Positions 11,423 through 24,397 of a stretch of 64,000 bases of DNA are shown here, in pieces. The notes under the pieces were generated by a model, which saw only the letters and a list, made by a program, of their open reading frames with translations, ran no database searches and was not told where the DNA came from. How positions within the stretch are numbered: position 1 is the stretch's first letter; each line of letters opens with the position of its first letter. The stretch is taken from positions 310,001-374,000 of the forward strand of contig SAUG01000082.1 in assembly GCA_011316305.1 (NCBI GenBank), in the 5' to 3' direction. The stretch comes from Rusavskia elegans (lineage: Eukaryota; Ascomycota; Lecanoromycetes; Teloschistales; Teloschistaceae). A program made the translations under genes and the position numbers.

Positions 11423-14400
11423 AGCTGAGGCAACTTACCGAGCTGTACGAACCGTCAGAGGGAACGGCGACAATTGCACTGTACGTTGGCGCTGGACATT
11501 GCTCATATTTCACGCACCCATGACATGCGCGCGTTGATTGACTTCTTGCATCATCAGAATCATCTTCGTACATGGCTTGTTCGGCCACCCATACCATACC
11601 TGGACGTCAAACCCGTCGGAGTCTCGATCAAAGTCACCCCGTCATCGCTCTACCGTACCATTCTTTCCGCCAACTCCAGCAAGCTCTTCGCGAAGCAGCC
11701 TTCGATCACAGAAAGAGAAAAGTCAAGAGCTCGCGAAAACTACAGACACTGCTGAGTTAACCGTGCTTTGGCCGCGAGATCTACTTCCCAACGTAGTCCA
11801 CGACGTACGGATCCTTACTTGGGGCTATGATGCGGACATCGATGGGTTTGGTTCGGCCTCCCAAAGCACTATACACCAACACGCTGGCAGCTTGCTCTCC
11901 GACATCGCCGATCAGCGCGAAATATCTGAATGCTACAGACGACCAATTCTCTTCGTTGTACACAGCCTGGGGGGAATTATTGTCAAGGCCGCTCTGAACA
12001 GATCTTCGGCAACTCAGGGCACACGGCTCAAAGACATAGCACCAGCTACCTTTGGTGTCTGCTTTCTTGGTACACCACATCGAGGGTCGAACAGTGCGTC
12101 ACTTGGCAAGATTGCATATAATATAACAAGGGCCATGGCGAGACGGCCAAATACCAGGCTTCTCCAAGGCCTAGAAAGAAATTCGGAGACACTTGAGCAG
12201 ATTGGGGACACGTTTGCACAAACCATGCTGACTTCGGACACGAAGCTGCGTGTCTATTCGTTTCGAGAAGAGAAGGAAACGCGGAAATACTTGGTCCTCA
12301 ACACAATGGTTAGTCTTGCTACCTGGTAGCCTATGGCTGGGCAGGGAGTTTGACCGGATAGATTTTTGTTACGTTGTGCTAAGCCGGCTTAGGTCGTCGA
12401 GCCTGATTCGGCAAAGATTGGTGATCCCCACGAAGAAGTCGGAAGTGTTCCCGCAAACCATAGTCAGATGACCAAGTTTGAGGGTCCTGAGGATATAGGT
12501 TTCAAGAGGATCGCGGCCCAATTACGTCGATGGGTTCACGAGCTTCGTGTAAATGACGAGATCTCTCCTGCAGACTTTGCCGGTACGTCTTAACAACCAT
12601 ACGATGGCAGCCTCAGTATCTTATTCGCAGGCAAGATTGCATGGCCAGTCTGAGTATCTCGGAAACAAAATTTCGCATATTAAATGTTCACGACGCGTAC
12701 AAGGCGACCTTTCACTGGCTCTTCGATCCCGATGTCGTACCCTTCAGCCATTGGTTGTCTCGCGGCACCGAGACGACCGAACCTTTCTTCTGGATCCAAG
12801 GAAAGCCAGGATCGGGCAAAAGCACCCTGATGAAGTTCGCCATGAGAGATTCCCGGACATTTGCCCTCCTCGGCGAAATCTCTGACTCTGAACCTCAATG
12901 GACCTTAGTAGCGTTTTTCTTTCATGATCGAGGCTCATCCATACAGAAATCTCTCCTAGGGTTGTTGCGAGAAGTCGTCGATTCGACCCTAAGACAGCTT
13001 CCACAATTGATGCCGCATGCTATCGCAGTGTATAGGGATCTCGTTAAGTCTCAGCGAAATGAATTACCAGACTGGCATTTTGAAGCACTCAGAAACGTCA
13101 TGCAAAGGATCACGGGGCAACGTGAAACACGTGTGAAGTTGCTGCTATTCCTCGACGCCCTTGATGAGCATGAAGGGGACAATGACCTGCTCCTTCAGTT
13201 GCTGAAGGAATGGACCCAGAATGTGGATGGCTACTACGTCACTCTCAAGATATGTCTCGCCAGTCGGTCATGGCCTGTTTTCACCCAGCAATTTGAAGTG
13301 GGCCCGAATTTTGCCATTGATCAGTTCACCAAGGAGGATATTCGCATATATACTGAGTCCAGGCTAAGCTCCTCGCATGTGGGATCGGTCCCGCTACTGG
13401 AATCGGAGAGCCTGGGGTTTTTGATAGAACAAATCACGACGAAAGCAAGAGGGGTGTTCATATGGGTCAGACTCGTCACGGATCGGCTGGCAAAGAATAT
13501 CCGCGACGGCACTCCATTCCAGGTTCTATCAAGGATAATTGCCGAAACACCCGAGGAGCTGCAGGAACTGTACGATGACACACTCCGCAGAATCAATGCC
13601 CAATACGCGAACGAGACTCATGTTATGTTTCAAATGGTTCTTTGCAGTGTAGGGCGCCTTCCGCTGGAAACACTTGTCGAAGCCACAATGATGTGCTTGA
13701 ATCGATACCTCGATGGCAACAGCTGTCTAGGTAGCGAGTCAAGTTCAACGAACTCAGCCTTCCCTCAGGCACTACGCTGGCTGATAAGTCGCAGCGGTGG
13801 CCTGCTCGAGACGTACACCGCTGAGGCGAATATTGATCATTTGGGTGAACCAGGTTCTCCAATACAATACGTGCAATTCCTTCATCAGACGAGTAAAGAG
13901 TACATACAGTCTCATCGGGCGCAAGCCTTCATGGAACGTGTGGCTCCTCAAGTCGCTGGGAAAAGTGGCTACTATTTCTTAAGCCTCGCTTCACAGTCAT
14001 GCTCCACCTGGGTAGCTCCCATCAAAATTCAGATGCTGTACTACATTAAGCTCACAGAGCTCCACGACCAGATCGATGAGCACATTATGGTACCGTTTGA
14101 TGACGGCAGTAGTACAGTCACTCACGCGAACCATCCCTGCGGTTTCAAATGGTGGCTTCAACTTTATTATAACTCTCATTTATCACTAAGTGACCCAGAT
14201 CATCATTTTCTGTATGATGAACTCTGCCTCGTGGTCACTGCCAACTTGATATCCATGGTTCCAAAAGCCTATCCTCCAGAAGTACAACAATATTTCTCGG
14301 TCGGGAACTACCTTAGGAGTATTTGCCTCCTCCAAGTTGCTATCGGAGGGGTAAATGCTGTGCCAGCTGAGCTTCAAGATCGTACAGCTATGGTGGTGAA

Positions 14401-15034
14401 GCTTCTGGCTTTAGGTTACTCACCTAATACCAGGAGAGCAATCCCATCTCATCTCGCTGTGTGGCCAGATATGGAAGACCCTGGACAGGCTTTTTTGAAA
14501 GCCGGTTCAGAGGGCAAAAGGGAAAGCACGCCTATTGAGTATTTACTACATGGGTTTGGAAACGTTCGACTTACCCAGGAAACACGTATCTCCATACTTG
14601 ATACATTAATCGATGCCGGTGCTGAAGTCGACTCACGACTCGTTTCGTACTGTGCTCAATACGAAAACGCAGCGATTTTACGCGTGCTATTACGACGCGG
14701 TGCTCCAACAAATGAACGCGACCATGCTGGTTGGCTGCCCATCGACTATGCTCTACTTCGTGGGGATAGGGAGATTCTTGCAGCTTTCAACGATTTCCCG
14801 TCTGAGCCTGTCCGTCCTGATCTTGAATCAAGTCAACGTCCAGTTGCGAATACATCAGAAACCCTGATTTTACTCAGTACCACAATCTATACAGCCTGTG
14901 GTCACCCAGGGCTTGCGATGCTATTAGCCCGATGCGAGAACCAAGAACACAGGCTGCGGTTGAAGAAGGAATTAGAACAAAGAGAATCTGAGGCGAGATT
15001 AGATCGGCAAAGGTTATCCCAGGGCCCTACCTAA
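11422..15034 (+). CDS. Hydrolase-NACHT NLR (STAND protein), 5' end missing
   Basis: Fungal NOD-like receptor. Exons: from within 11422-11480, 11558-12308, 12393-12582 and 12636-15034; frames join exactly. The N-terminal effector is an alpha/beta-hydrolase of the DUF676/PGAP1-like kind: LTELYEP, IIFVHGLFGHP (oxyanion loop), VHSLGG (nucleophile elbow with Ser) and GTPHRGS. A linker with SAKIGDP and ANHSQM typical of these NLRs follows. The NACHT domain has Walker A (GKPGSGKST, near 12805) and Walker B (LLLFLDALDEHEGD), then RGVFIWVR and HQTSKEYI. The C-terminus has ankyrin-like units (LIDAGAEVD, VLLRRGAPTNERD). Such receptors sense non-self and trigger incompatibility or cell death. Oddity: no ATG precedes the first exon; an in-frame TGA and the inverted-repeat arm lie directly upstream, so the start seems lost or sits in an exon I cannot see. 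Confidence 0.8.
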
Positions 15035-15561
15035 CCGTGTCGGGCGGTGGTCTCATCGTTTGAATAGCAGGCCATATTCCACCGTATATTTACAGGCACC
15101 TTCAAAGTCTAGAACTCAGTGGTTTTATCATATCGACTGCTTATTGTTTACACTGCAAATCGATTTATATAGACTCTCTAGCTTTTTAGCAATCAAACTC
15201 TGCTGAAAGCGGGTGGGTCGAGCCGTCGTTTATTGAACCCCCTTGGTGACGTGCTCGTCTTGACGATGAACGGCAATTAGGGGTGTACAAAAGTTGATAC
15301 CTCGATACAGCATATCGATCTAAGGAGTTCATATACTCTGCTACTTCTCGACACCCAAGCGATATCTTTCAATAAAGCGGTGGGATGGTGAAATGAAACG
15401 GTGCAAAGAAACATGTTGGATGCTGTTGTGTGCCCGAACAGCTCGCGACCACATTGCAAGCAAGTCGCAAAGCATAAAGAGACAAAACGCTCGGATTGAA
15501 TCACCAGTGTAAACAGATCATATTCTCAGCAATATCCGCAACCCCCTCCATGGCTTCTTCC
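15035..15561. other. Intergenic region
   Basis: Holds the 3' ends of the NLR gene and of the facing small secreted-protein gene. No protein-like frame beyond the edges. The plus-strand frame at 15496-15738 (80 codons) overlaps the opposite spliced gene and is judged a shadow. Confidence 0.4.
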
Positions 15562-16029
15562 TCAATCCACACTCAGCCATCCATCGAACGATCCATCAAC
15601 CTCAAGCGGAGAGTCAAAATCACTATCCCTACTAACATCAGCACCGACATTTCTCTTCCGCATCGGACCCTAGCAGACGATCTGGACAACTTACGGTTTG
15701 GCAAACACTATACCAGTATTCCCCGTTCTGGAACGTGACGCAAACACTGTAGCAAGTGGCTTTGCAAAGAGCCTCGGCTGTCTCTCGGTCAGGGTCGCGG
15801 GCAGGTTCGGGTTCGGCGATGGGAGCCGCGGCTCGGGGGCTGCAGGGAGGGGAGGGGTATTAGTGAATGTAGGAGGCAGGGGAGATCGGTAGGGGAGAGG
15901 AGGGCAAGAGAGGAAGAAAGAGGACGGAAAATTGGAAGGGAGAGGGAGAGGGAGAGAGGCGAACATGTTCAGAGCAGTGGTGCTAGCGACCAGGGCGGTG
16001 AAGAGGACGAGGGCGGAGGGGATATGCAT
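15562..16029 (-). CDS. Small secreted Pro/Leu-rich protein
   Basis: Two exons: 15695-16029 and 15562-15631, with a 63-nt intron that has a perfect donor (GTAAGT), a CTGAT branch-like site and a TTAG acceptor. The product is about 134 residues. The first 19 (MHIPSALVLFTALVASTTA) form a clear signal peptide. The mature part starts with short Leu/Pro-rich repeats, is strongly proline-rich, and has a second half with Arg-rich spacers and an FAKP motif that occurs twice. The C-terminus is acidic (DSDFDSPLEVDG). I do not recognise a family. A TATA-like element at 16159-16166 sits about 130 bases upstream of the start. Without splicing the frame stops after 112 codons, so the second exon needs transcript proof. 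Possible effector-like or processed secreted peptide; function unknown. Confidence 0.55.
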
Positions 16030-16158
16030 TTTCGTGGAAGGAAAGGGGTTGGAATTGATACGGGCGTTTTTGGAAGTGGTGGATTGAGAAATGCTTGGGA
16101 GAAGGTAGCTTGTTGGCTGGCTCTATTGGGGAAGTACTTTCTGGTGGAAAATTCGGCC

Positions 16159-16166
16159 TTTTTATA
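16159..16166 (-). promoter_or_regulatory. TATA-like box of small secreted-protein gene
   Basis: TATAAAAA on the minus strand, about 130 bases upstream of the ATG at 16029. Position fits a core promoter; no functional data. Confidence 0.4.
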
Positions 16167-17641
16167 CATACCTACGACGGGGATTACGACGAGTGAGGTG
16201 GGCACGACGTGCCGTTAGGCTCACGGTCACAGCATGAGTTCCAGACCCATCGGCCAACATCCATCCCGGAACCCGTTTGCCAGGGTGATAATGCTTCTGG
16301 TTGGTCAGACAGAGGCCTGTCAGCAACAGCTGACATACATATTGCTGTGGGGCCCCAGGTGCGGAGAATTTGATCATGCTTCCACTACTGGGTGGTATAT
16401 TGGCGGCCGCACGGACCTCAGGGTCGAAAAAGAGTGGCTATGGTAAGGAACAAGGGTGAAGGGCCATGGTGGTTAGATACGGAATGGTCTTCCAATCGTC
16501 TCAGCGGTCATCGAAGTCTTTGCTGGGTTAGGGTATGTCTCTGCTCCCAGTTTTGCCAGATTCGCATCCTCGAAAGCTTTGTGAAGATTTAGAGACCTGT
16601 GCATATGTCGACAAGCTTGAGACAGAGCGACGGAGTCTGACTGATCTACCCGCTGATTCTTCCCCTTGTTTATATTCTTCAGGAGAATTTCCGCCGATAG
16701 AACGATATCTCTCCACATTGTATAAGCACTACCATAGCAGATCCGGGGAACAAGGATTGGGTACTCAGCTTACGAGTACACATGGCTGCTCGGCCGGAGA
16801 TTTACATCCAATGGGATTCGGTATCCTTGATGTGTGGGGAAGGGAGTACATGTGTAGGGTGAAGAGAGCATGTGATAGGGGCTCGCTTACCTTACCGTAT
16901 GTATAAGCACGATAGCAGGCTGACTGTGTCGTTTGCCGGGCTTTTCGAGCTGGCTGGGATACTGTTGGCCAAGTGGATTGGATCAAAGCGTTTGGGTTCG
17001 ATCTCGTGATATGGGTATGATGTCGGTTCGTACTCGCTGTATCTTATGCCGTTTGCTTGGCGAGCTGGTATGGACTGTGGACTGTGGACTGTGATGGGTC
17101 ATAGAAGTGGTCTTAGCGATTGGTAAAGTGGGTGTTGAAGGTATTTGAGTTGCTGACTACGGTAAGCATGGTTCTGATATCCCCATTCTTTTTAGGACAA
17201 TAGTTACGGTCGTGCTGTGGATCAAGTTTGGTATCGTTGAACTTTGCATCGTGATCCCAAGGGATAGGGGAGAAGGCAATGAGGACACTGTACCCTGGAG
17301 CATCAGTTGACTCCAGGTTGTCGGTACCAAAGCACCTTATACACTTCATGCCGCGACAACATGAGTGTCTGATTGAGATCCCGGAAGAAGAAATGTCCCA
17401 TTGAGAATCAAAGGCTCGCTTACACTACCGATCCGCCTGTACCGAAGTAACACCCTGCCGCTGAGAACGAGAGCCTATTCGGTACCCGCACGCTTCGTCA
17501 AGGGATATACAAACATGTACTGCCGTCACGGTAGCCGCAACCTCATCCGATAGTTGACAGCAGCCATGGACAAAACCTCTATTGTCCCATCTCCATCTTC
17601 CGGGCCGAGTCTTAGCCTCAACTTCCTTCTCGCCAGCGGCC
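16167..17641. other. Region with no firm gene
   Basis: No recognised gene. A 78-codon minus-strand frame at 17113-17349 (begins MKCIRCFGTDN) has protein-like composition and could be a small hypothetical gene, but there is no motif or upstream signal peptide to confirm it. The 123-codon plus frame at 16535-16906 is weaker still. Confidence 0.3.
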
Positions 17642-18214
17642 ATGTTCTCCCTCTCTACCATCGCCCTTCTATTCCTATCCTTCCACTCCCTCGTCACCAG
17701 CTCCCCACTCACCACCACCAACCAACCAACCATCTCCACACACCCCCAGACAACCGCAAACCTCTCGTCCCCCTCAGCCCTAGACGACTGGGAAAACTTC
17801 GCCTACCCCATTCCTCGCACCCCCTTCATCCTAAAAGGCCGCATCTTCACCTCCAAACCCCTCCACCGCCCAGCCCTCCACAATGCCCTTGCCGGCGGCC
17901 TCGCGTACGCCCAACAACAGCTCTCAACCTTAGGTCCCGCGACACATTTATTCACGCGCGATAATCCGTATGTGTATGCCGTGACGGGGTGTTTTGTGGC
18001 GATCAGGAGTAAAACCGGGGTGGGTGCTCAGGTGGGGAGGCCCAGGATGACGTGGTTGATGGTGAGGGATGTTTTCCTGGGGCTGCAGGAGGTGTTGGAG
18101 AGGAGGGGGAGGGTGTTTGAGGCGAGTTTTGTGGTGGTGGATGAGGAAGGGAGGAGTTGGGGGCATGGGGAGGTTGGGGATGGGACGGGGAGAGGGGCGG
18201 GGGAGGTGGAGTAG
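17642..18214 (+). CDS. Secreted protein, single-domain member of local family
   Basis: Intronless frame of 190 residues. I start at 17642 because it opens with a strong signal peptide (MFSLSTIALLFLSFHSLVTSS), whereas the ATG-less extension upstream does not. A Thr/Ser/Pro linker follows, then a domain of about 130 residues: FAYPIPRTPFIL, a helix-like ALHNALAGGLAYAQQQL, and a C-terminal part with TWLMVRDVFLGLQEVL, FEASFVVVDEEG and GHGEV. The same order of elements (hydrophobic start, TW..m......GL.E, F.f.V....G....G) occurs in the secreted protein at 46416-47020 and twice in the protein encoded at 19431-20360. I do not recognise a named family; no catalytic motif is evident. Likely extracellular. 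Confidence 0.65.
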   Translation: MFSLSTIALLFLSFHSLVTSSPLTTTNQPTISTHPQTTANLSSPSALDDWENFAYPIPRTPFILKGRIFTSKPLHRPALHNALAGGLAYAQQQLSTLGPATHLFTRDNPYVYAVTGCFVAIRSKTGVGAQVGRPRMTWLMVRDVFLGLQEVLERRGRVFEASFVVVDEEGRSWGHGEVGDGTGRGAGEVE

Positions 18215-18733
18215 GTGGGCTATTGGTGCTGTGCTATGCGAGGAGAAGAGGTGACATTGCGTTAAGTACCGAGAGGGACTTGGTAATGGATGATGGTGGA
18301 GGTATGCGGTTTTGGTCAGTAATGAGATAATCTCGGTCGTGTCATCGTGGGGCAATGCCGTCGAGGAATACTGGCGTTTGGGGCGGTGTTATGAATAGAG
18401 TTGCGGGTTGTTTAGTTGTGCAATCTGGATATGAAGCTTCATGTCTTCGCAGAGGGACGAAAAAGGCTTTCAGCCACTGTGATTGCGTGTAACTCATTAT
18501 CGTCGTCGCCATGGGAGTCCGCTTTCAGAATCAATCAAACCTTGTTTCCACTGCTTGTACTTGCTCAGAGCCAAGGTTGTCCTTATCTGTAGACCACCAG
18601 AGGACGTAAAGAAGGGTGAATCGCATTAAGACCATATCTCTGAGTATCGCCCATTTATTTCCGTCTGCTGAAGATGTAAGTCTCAATCTTCTCGCACGAA
18701 AGACTTATTCGAACCGAACCGACCTCATTCTTA
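18215..18733. other. Intergenic region
   Basis: G-rich 3' flank of the secreted-protein gene, then ordinary sequence. I see no protein-like frame or RNA gene. Confidence 0.4.
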
Positions 18734-19048
18734 TCAATGATCCACCTCGCTCCCAAGAGCCTTTCGCCGAGCTTCCAACGACACAAAGATCTCAACCGGT
18801 GCATGAGGATCTACATGCCTCGGGTTACTGCAGTATTTCCTGTGGTTGATCTCGCACACTCCATCATCGCTTTTGCTCTTGTGCGTATCGCAAAAGGGGT
18901 TGCTGCAGAGTAGACAGGTTTTCGAAAGGCTTGTCTGCTTCAAACTGGGCTTGCTCAGCCGCATCCGAGCACAAAGGTAGCAGCTGTTCGAGTCGTCTGT
19001 TAGATTTTGCAGTTCACGCAGAGCGAGGTAGCGTGAAGTCTCGGTCAT
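18734..19048 (-). CDS. Small Cys-rich, probable zinc-binding protein
   Basis: Frame of 104 residues (MTETSRYLALRELQNL...). It has two close cysteine knuckles, CYLCARM and CLLCSNPFC, followed by DTHKSKS, a further Cys and a YC pair. The spacing suggests one or two zinc sites, but I cannot match it to a named finger. An overlapping minus-strand frame upstream (19014-19277, containing MASDKGGVKDAGMHDIAP) may be a 5' exon, a separate short gene or noise; I found no good splice pair to join them. Expected to be nuclear or cytosolic because there is no signal peptide. Function unknown. Confidence 0.4.
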   Translation of the reverse strand: MTETSRYLALRELQNLTDDSNSCYLCARMRLSKPSLKQTSLSKTCLLCSNPFCDTHKSKSDDGVCEINHRKYCSNPRHVDPHAPVEIFVSLEARRKALGSEVDH

Positions 19049-19430
19049 GATAAGCGCTTTCTTCCAGGAGTGGTCGATTGGAGTTTGATGGGGACGTGTT
19101 ATGAGTGTTCGGTGTTTTGGATAAGGGGATTTGCCCCCCTATATCGTAGGGAGCGATGTCATGCATCCCAGCGTCCTTGACCCCTCCCTTGTCAGACGCC
19201 ATCTTTGATTGTGTTTGTGCTTGCACAAGTTCCAGTCCTTGAGATTGTGACAGGTTCAAATTTGGTCGATCTATCATTGATCAGGAAGTACTTGAGCTTG
19301 TAGACAGACACACTGACTGGCGGATGAATCCAAGAATAATCCATAGGAGGAAAGTACCAGTAAACTCCTTCGCTTGCTTTACAACAGCCGGGTCAACCCT
19401 CCTTTCCAGTATGCAACACTCCAGGGGTTG

Positions 19431-20360
19431 TCAAGCTGTCGTCGCACTCGCGTCGAGCGTTCCGACGGCAATTTGGTCGGGCTTTCCTTCAATCAACAAA
19501 GCACTTCCCAGATATACATCGTCGATCCGGAAAGTGATCCCAAGCTCTGCGATTCTCCGGTGCTCAAACATGTATATGAGTGCCAGCCTCATACTGAAGA
19601 TCACATACCGGTACTCCAGATAGGGCGGCAGTCTACGCAGGGGGCGGCTGGTGTCGGGTAAGAGTATCGAAGCGTCCCATTGAGGACCAGGATCCGTATA
19701 GATGTATCCAGCCACGACCTCGGTAGAACCCCGCGAAGAGAATGTCCTGATGGCATTCATGGCAGTGACGAAGGCGGTGGCAAGATCAATGTTTTTGGCG
19801 TTCTCGAGGTAGAAGAAGCGGGGTTGGAATTGATCTCCAAGGGCCTCGAGCGAGCCGGTGGTAGTGGTATTTGAGGCTGTTGCGAGACGGCCGCGATTTG
19901 AAATGATTACCTCTGCAACGTAAACGTTGTCCCAGAGGCAGTCGAAAACAGCCTCGGTATATTGACGGCGTCCGGCCATGGCGGCAATGCCAGAGTAGAT
20001 GCATAAGGTTGCCAGTTCGTTGAGAATAGTTGTCGCTGGCCATTTCGGGTTCACATCAATGATCACGTGTGGGTTACCCGGCGTATAGAAGTGCATAGGG
20101 GGGCTGCGAGTCCTATGGTCTGTTAAGCCGATAGCGGTGAGGGCATCCAAGGCGTTTACGAGCATGGAGAGCGAATTGACGGGTATGTTGGCTCTTGGAC
20201 GTATTCTGATATCGAAGTGTGGGTGGTTAGCCAAAGAGGAGTTGGAGGCTTGTTGGAGAACTGCATCAATGCCATCCTTGGAAGGCGCTGCAGGGGCCGC
20301 GTTAGAAAGGTACGTAAGGGCTGCGGCAGACAGCAAAGTCAAACTTTTCAGGAATGCCAT
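19431..20360 (-). CDS. Secreted protein with two tandem domains of local family
   Basis: Frame of 309 residues. The start at 20360 gives a good signal peptide (MAFLKSLTLLSAAALTYLSNAAPA); the frame also extends upstream without one. The mature protein seems to hold the same domain twice. Half one runs from FDIRIRPRANIPVNSL through TILNELATLCIYSG to AVFDCLWDNVYVAE; half two runs from FQPRFFYLENAKNIDLA through YVIFSMRLALIYMFEH to ITFRIDDVYLGSALL. In both halves an amphipathic helix is followed by a strand pair ending in VY and a glycine. The same core is seen once in the 17642-18214 and 46416-47020 products. Few cysteines and no active-site motif. It is transcribed toward the small Cys-rich gene. 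Extracellular role unknown; a duplicated binding module is possible. Confidence 0.6.
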   Translation of the reverse strand: MAFLKSLTLLSAAALTYLSNAAPAAPSKDGIDAVLQQASNSSLANHPHFDIRIRPRANIPVNSLSMLVNALDALTAIGLTDHRTRSPPMHFYTPGNPHVIIDVNPKWPATTILNELATLCIYSGIAAMAGRRQYTEAVFDCLWDNVYVAEVIISNRGRLATASNTTTTGSLEALGDQFQPRFFYLENAKNIDLATAFVTAMNAIRTFSSRGSTEVVAGYIYTDPGPQWDASILLPDTSRPLRRLPPYLEYRYVIFSMRLALIYMFEHRRIAELGITFRIDDVYLGSALLIEGKPDQIAVGTLDASATTA

Positions 20361-22330
20361 GTTGCTACGATGCTCCGTAGGAAATCCCGAGAAAGGGAGG
20401 ACGCGACCTGGCTGCTGTAGATGTTTTCGTGGGGGCGGTGCTTGAGCGCTTCTGACGAGATCGCCCAAGCGGTCGCGGGTGCAACATACCGTGCTAGCGA
20501 CTTGTTGCGCATAGATAACAGGCTACGATTGTCAAAGCGTTTTGCAATCTCGATGTTGACAGGATAGACTTGCCATTCTAAGAATAGGTGTCTTTCCCAG
20601 AGCGGATCGAAGGGTCGTTGCGATTATTGCGACCTCCTTGGCCATAATGAAATGCACAATACCAAGCGGACCGGGTTTGGTCGTGAGGTTCATGACCCTG
20701 CAGGCTTTCATGTGGCCTGCTTCCTTCTCCAGTGCAGGAAAGGAGTCGAGATATGCAACATGCAAGATAGCAGCAGTTTGCAATACCCTCCTGGTGAACA
20801 TCCTATTCTGTGAACCCTTACTTACATACCCTTTGGATATCCAGCAAGGTTTTGCTGAATTAAGCCTCGATCTACTGCTAACGATGCTCCTTGATCTTAG
20901 ATTCGAACAGGCCTCGCAATAAGCACGTCTGTGAGGTTCGGACTGGTCAACCATTGTAACAGTTGCTGATATGCTCGCTGTCCTTGGTTCTCGCGGAACG
21001 TGATCACTCCCACGCGGTAGGGTATTGTTGTGGGCGTTAAAGGAGCTATGCTGTATGCTGTATGGAAAAGCTTTGGTAGATAATGGCGATGAGAAGTGTG
21101 TTGGAGCTCTTTTGACTTGGGGGTTCGTTTTGTTCTGTGCAGATGTTAGACGATCGTTGAGGGCGCGGTACTGTCCTTAGCTTTCGACATCTCGGAGCAA
21201 CCGCTTGGAACAAGCATTGAACTTGCCAAAGTGTGCCTTGCCATCTTGTAACGACGAATCCGTCTGAGTGACGAAACGCGTTTGATATTCGAGTATAGGT
21301 TGACGGCGTCTCGATGTTCTTTCTGATGGCTTGGTATTTTCCTGATTAGATGTTGGTCTGGGTAGTTCTATTGTTGAGATGTCTTGCGCCGCGAGGATAG
21401 CTGAAGCTGTGTTGCTACCTATTTCGCCTACTTCTCCACTGGCTAAATCTGCTCTTGTACTTCTTCGACGCAGGACTGTGCTGATCAATCCTGAGTTCTC
21501 CGACTCGTTAGCACCAACCCAGGTTGAGTATCTCTCATGAACTCAAGCCGCGTGTCGAAGTAGCGTCGTCGAAGGGAGGTGTTGAGGAGCTTCCAGCTTA
21601 TTCGTACTACAAGACGCAGACTGAAGAACACAGTCAAACAGTCCGTCAGCTTTGTCTCGGATGACGCAATGCTTACAAAGCGGGCGGTCATCCCCATTCC
21701 GGCTAGCGTTAGGTGGTCCGATAAACCTTAGACAACCGTCAGCTTCTATCTAGGGTTAGGATCTTGTACGCTAAACTCCAGTCTTGGCTATCTGAGCGGG
21801 CCTCGGACGACGGACGACGGACGAGGTGCTGGAACTCCGCCTCAGATTATTATCCTGGGATGTAGCCATCTATCTATCCGTATGCTGGCCCCTTTTAAGC
21901 TATGTTCCGCCACTACCGTGCCACTGCCGTTGCTTACTCGACTGCTGATCAAAGCCGTGTCGATGTGACGATGGAACTCAGCTCGGATTCCGCGTCCCCC
22001 CGGGTCAACTGAGGACAGTGTTGCCTTCGGATGTCCTCCATGTTGCAGAGCACTCTGCAAATCTCGCTCGTTGCAACAGACTATGTCCCCATCGGGGATT
22101 TGGCAGCCAGTAGCAGTAGTTTTCGCTTATTTCCCATGATGCTAACGTCTATCCAAATATTGGTGGCACCTCAAATTCGCTAAATCCTCAACCCACCTCT
22201 TGAGCTTGGTACTCTCCGGACTCCGTTTCAACCACCTGAGATCCAACGTCCAACTATGTGGGCCTCTTTAGGCACCCATTTCGGATAATGCCGTGACGGC
22301 AGACGAAGACTGATGTGGAGGAAGCAGCTC
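20361..22330. other. Region of fragmentary minus-strand coding signal
   Basis: The minus strand has protein-like stretches in different frames. 20532-20760 reads LEKEAGHMKACRVMNLTTKPGPLGIVHF and ends with SCQHRDC; 20950-21075 reads YRVGVITFRENQGQRAYQQLLQWLTS; 21177-21697 has two further frames of 103 and 70 codons. I could not assemble a gene with confident splice sites, so these are best seen as one or two unresolved or decayed genes of unknown family. 21700-22330 is the presumed upstream region of the halogenase gene. Confidence 0.3.
21804..21820. promoter_or_regulatory. Three CGG direct repeats at 7-base period
   Basis: The sequence CGGACGACGGACGACGG carries CGG three times at a 7-base period, about 640 bases upstream of the halogenase start. 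CGG triplets are the usual half-sites of Zn2Cys6 regulators, two of which are encoded nearby. Functional relevance is inference. I found no perfect TCG-N5-CGA (AflR-type) site here. Confidence 0.3.
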
Positions 22331-22337
22331 TATAAAA
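22331..22337 (+). promoter_or_regulatory. TATA box of halogenase gene
   Basis: TATAAAA, 124 bases upstream of the ATG at 22461, in a stretch without competing frames. A transcription start around 22360 would be expected. Confidence 0.55.
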
Positions 22338-22382
22338 GGGGTCTGGAGGGTATAAGGATTCGGATCTCGTCTATCATTCTAG

Positions 22383-24397
<2,015 letters not shown>

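Noticed and set aside
16535..16906. Plus-strand 123-codon frame
   Set aside because: No motif, no signal peptide, complemented by similar-length frames on the other strand.
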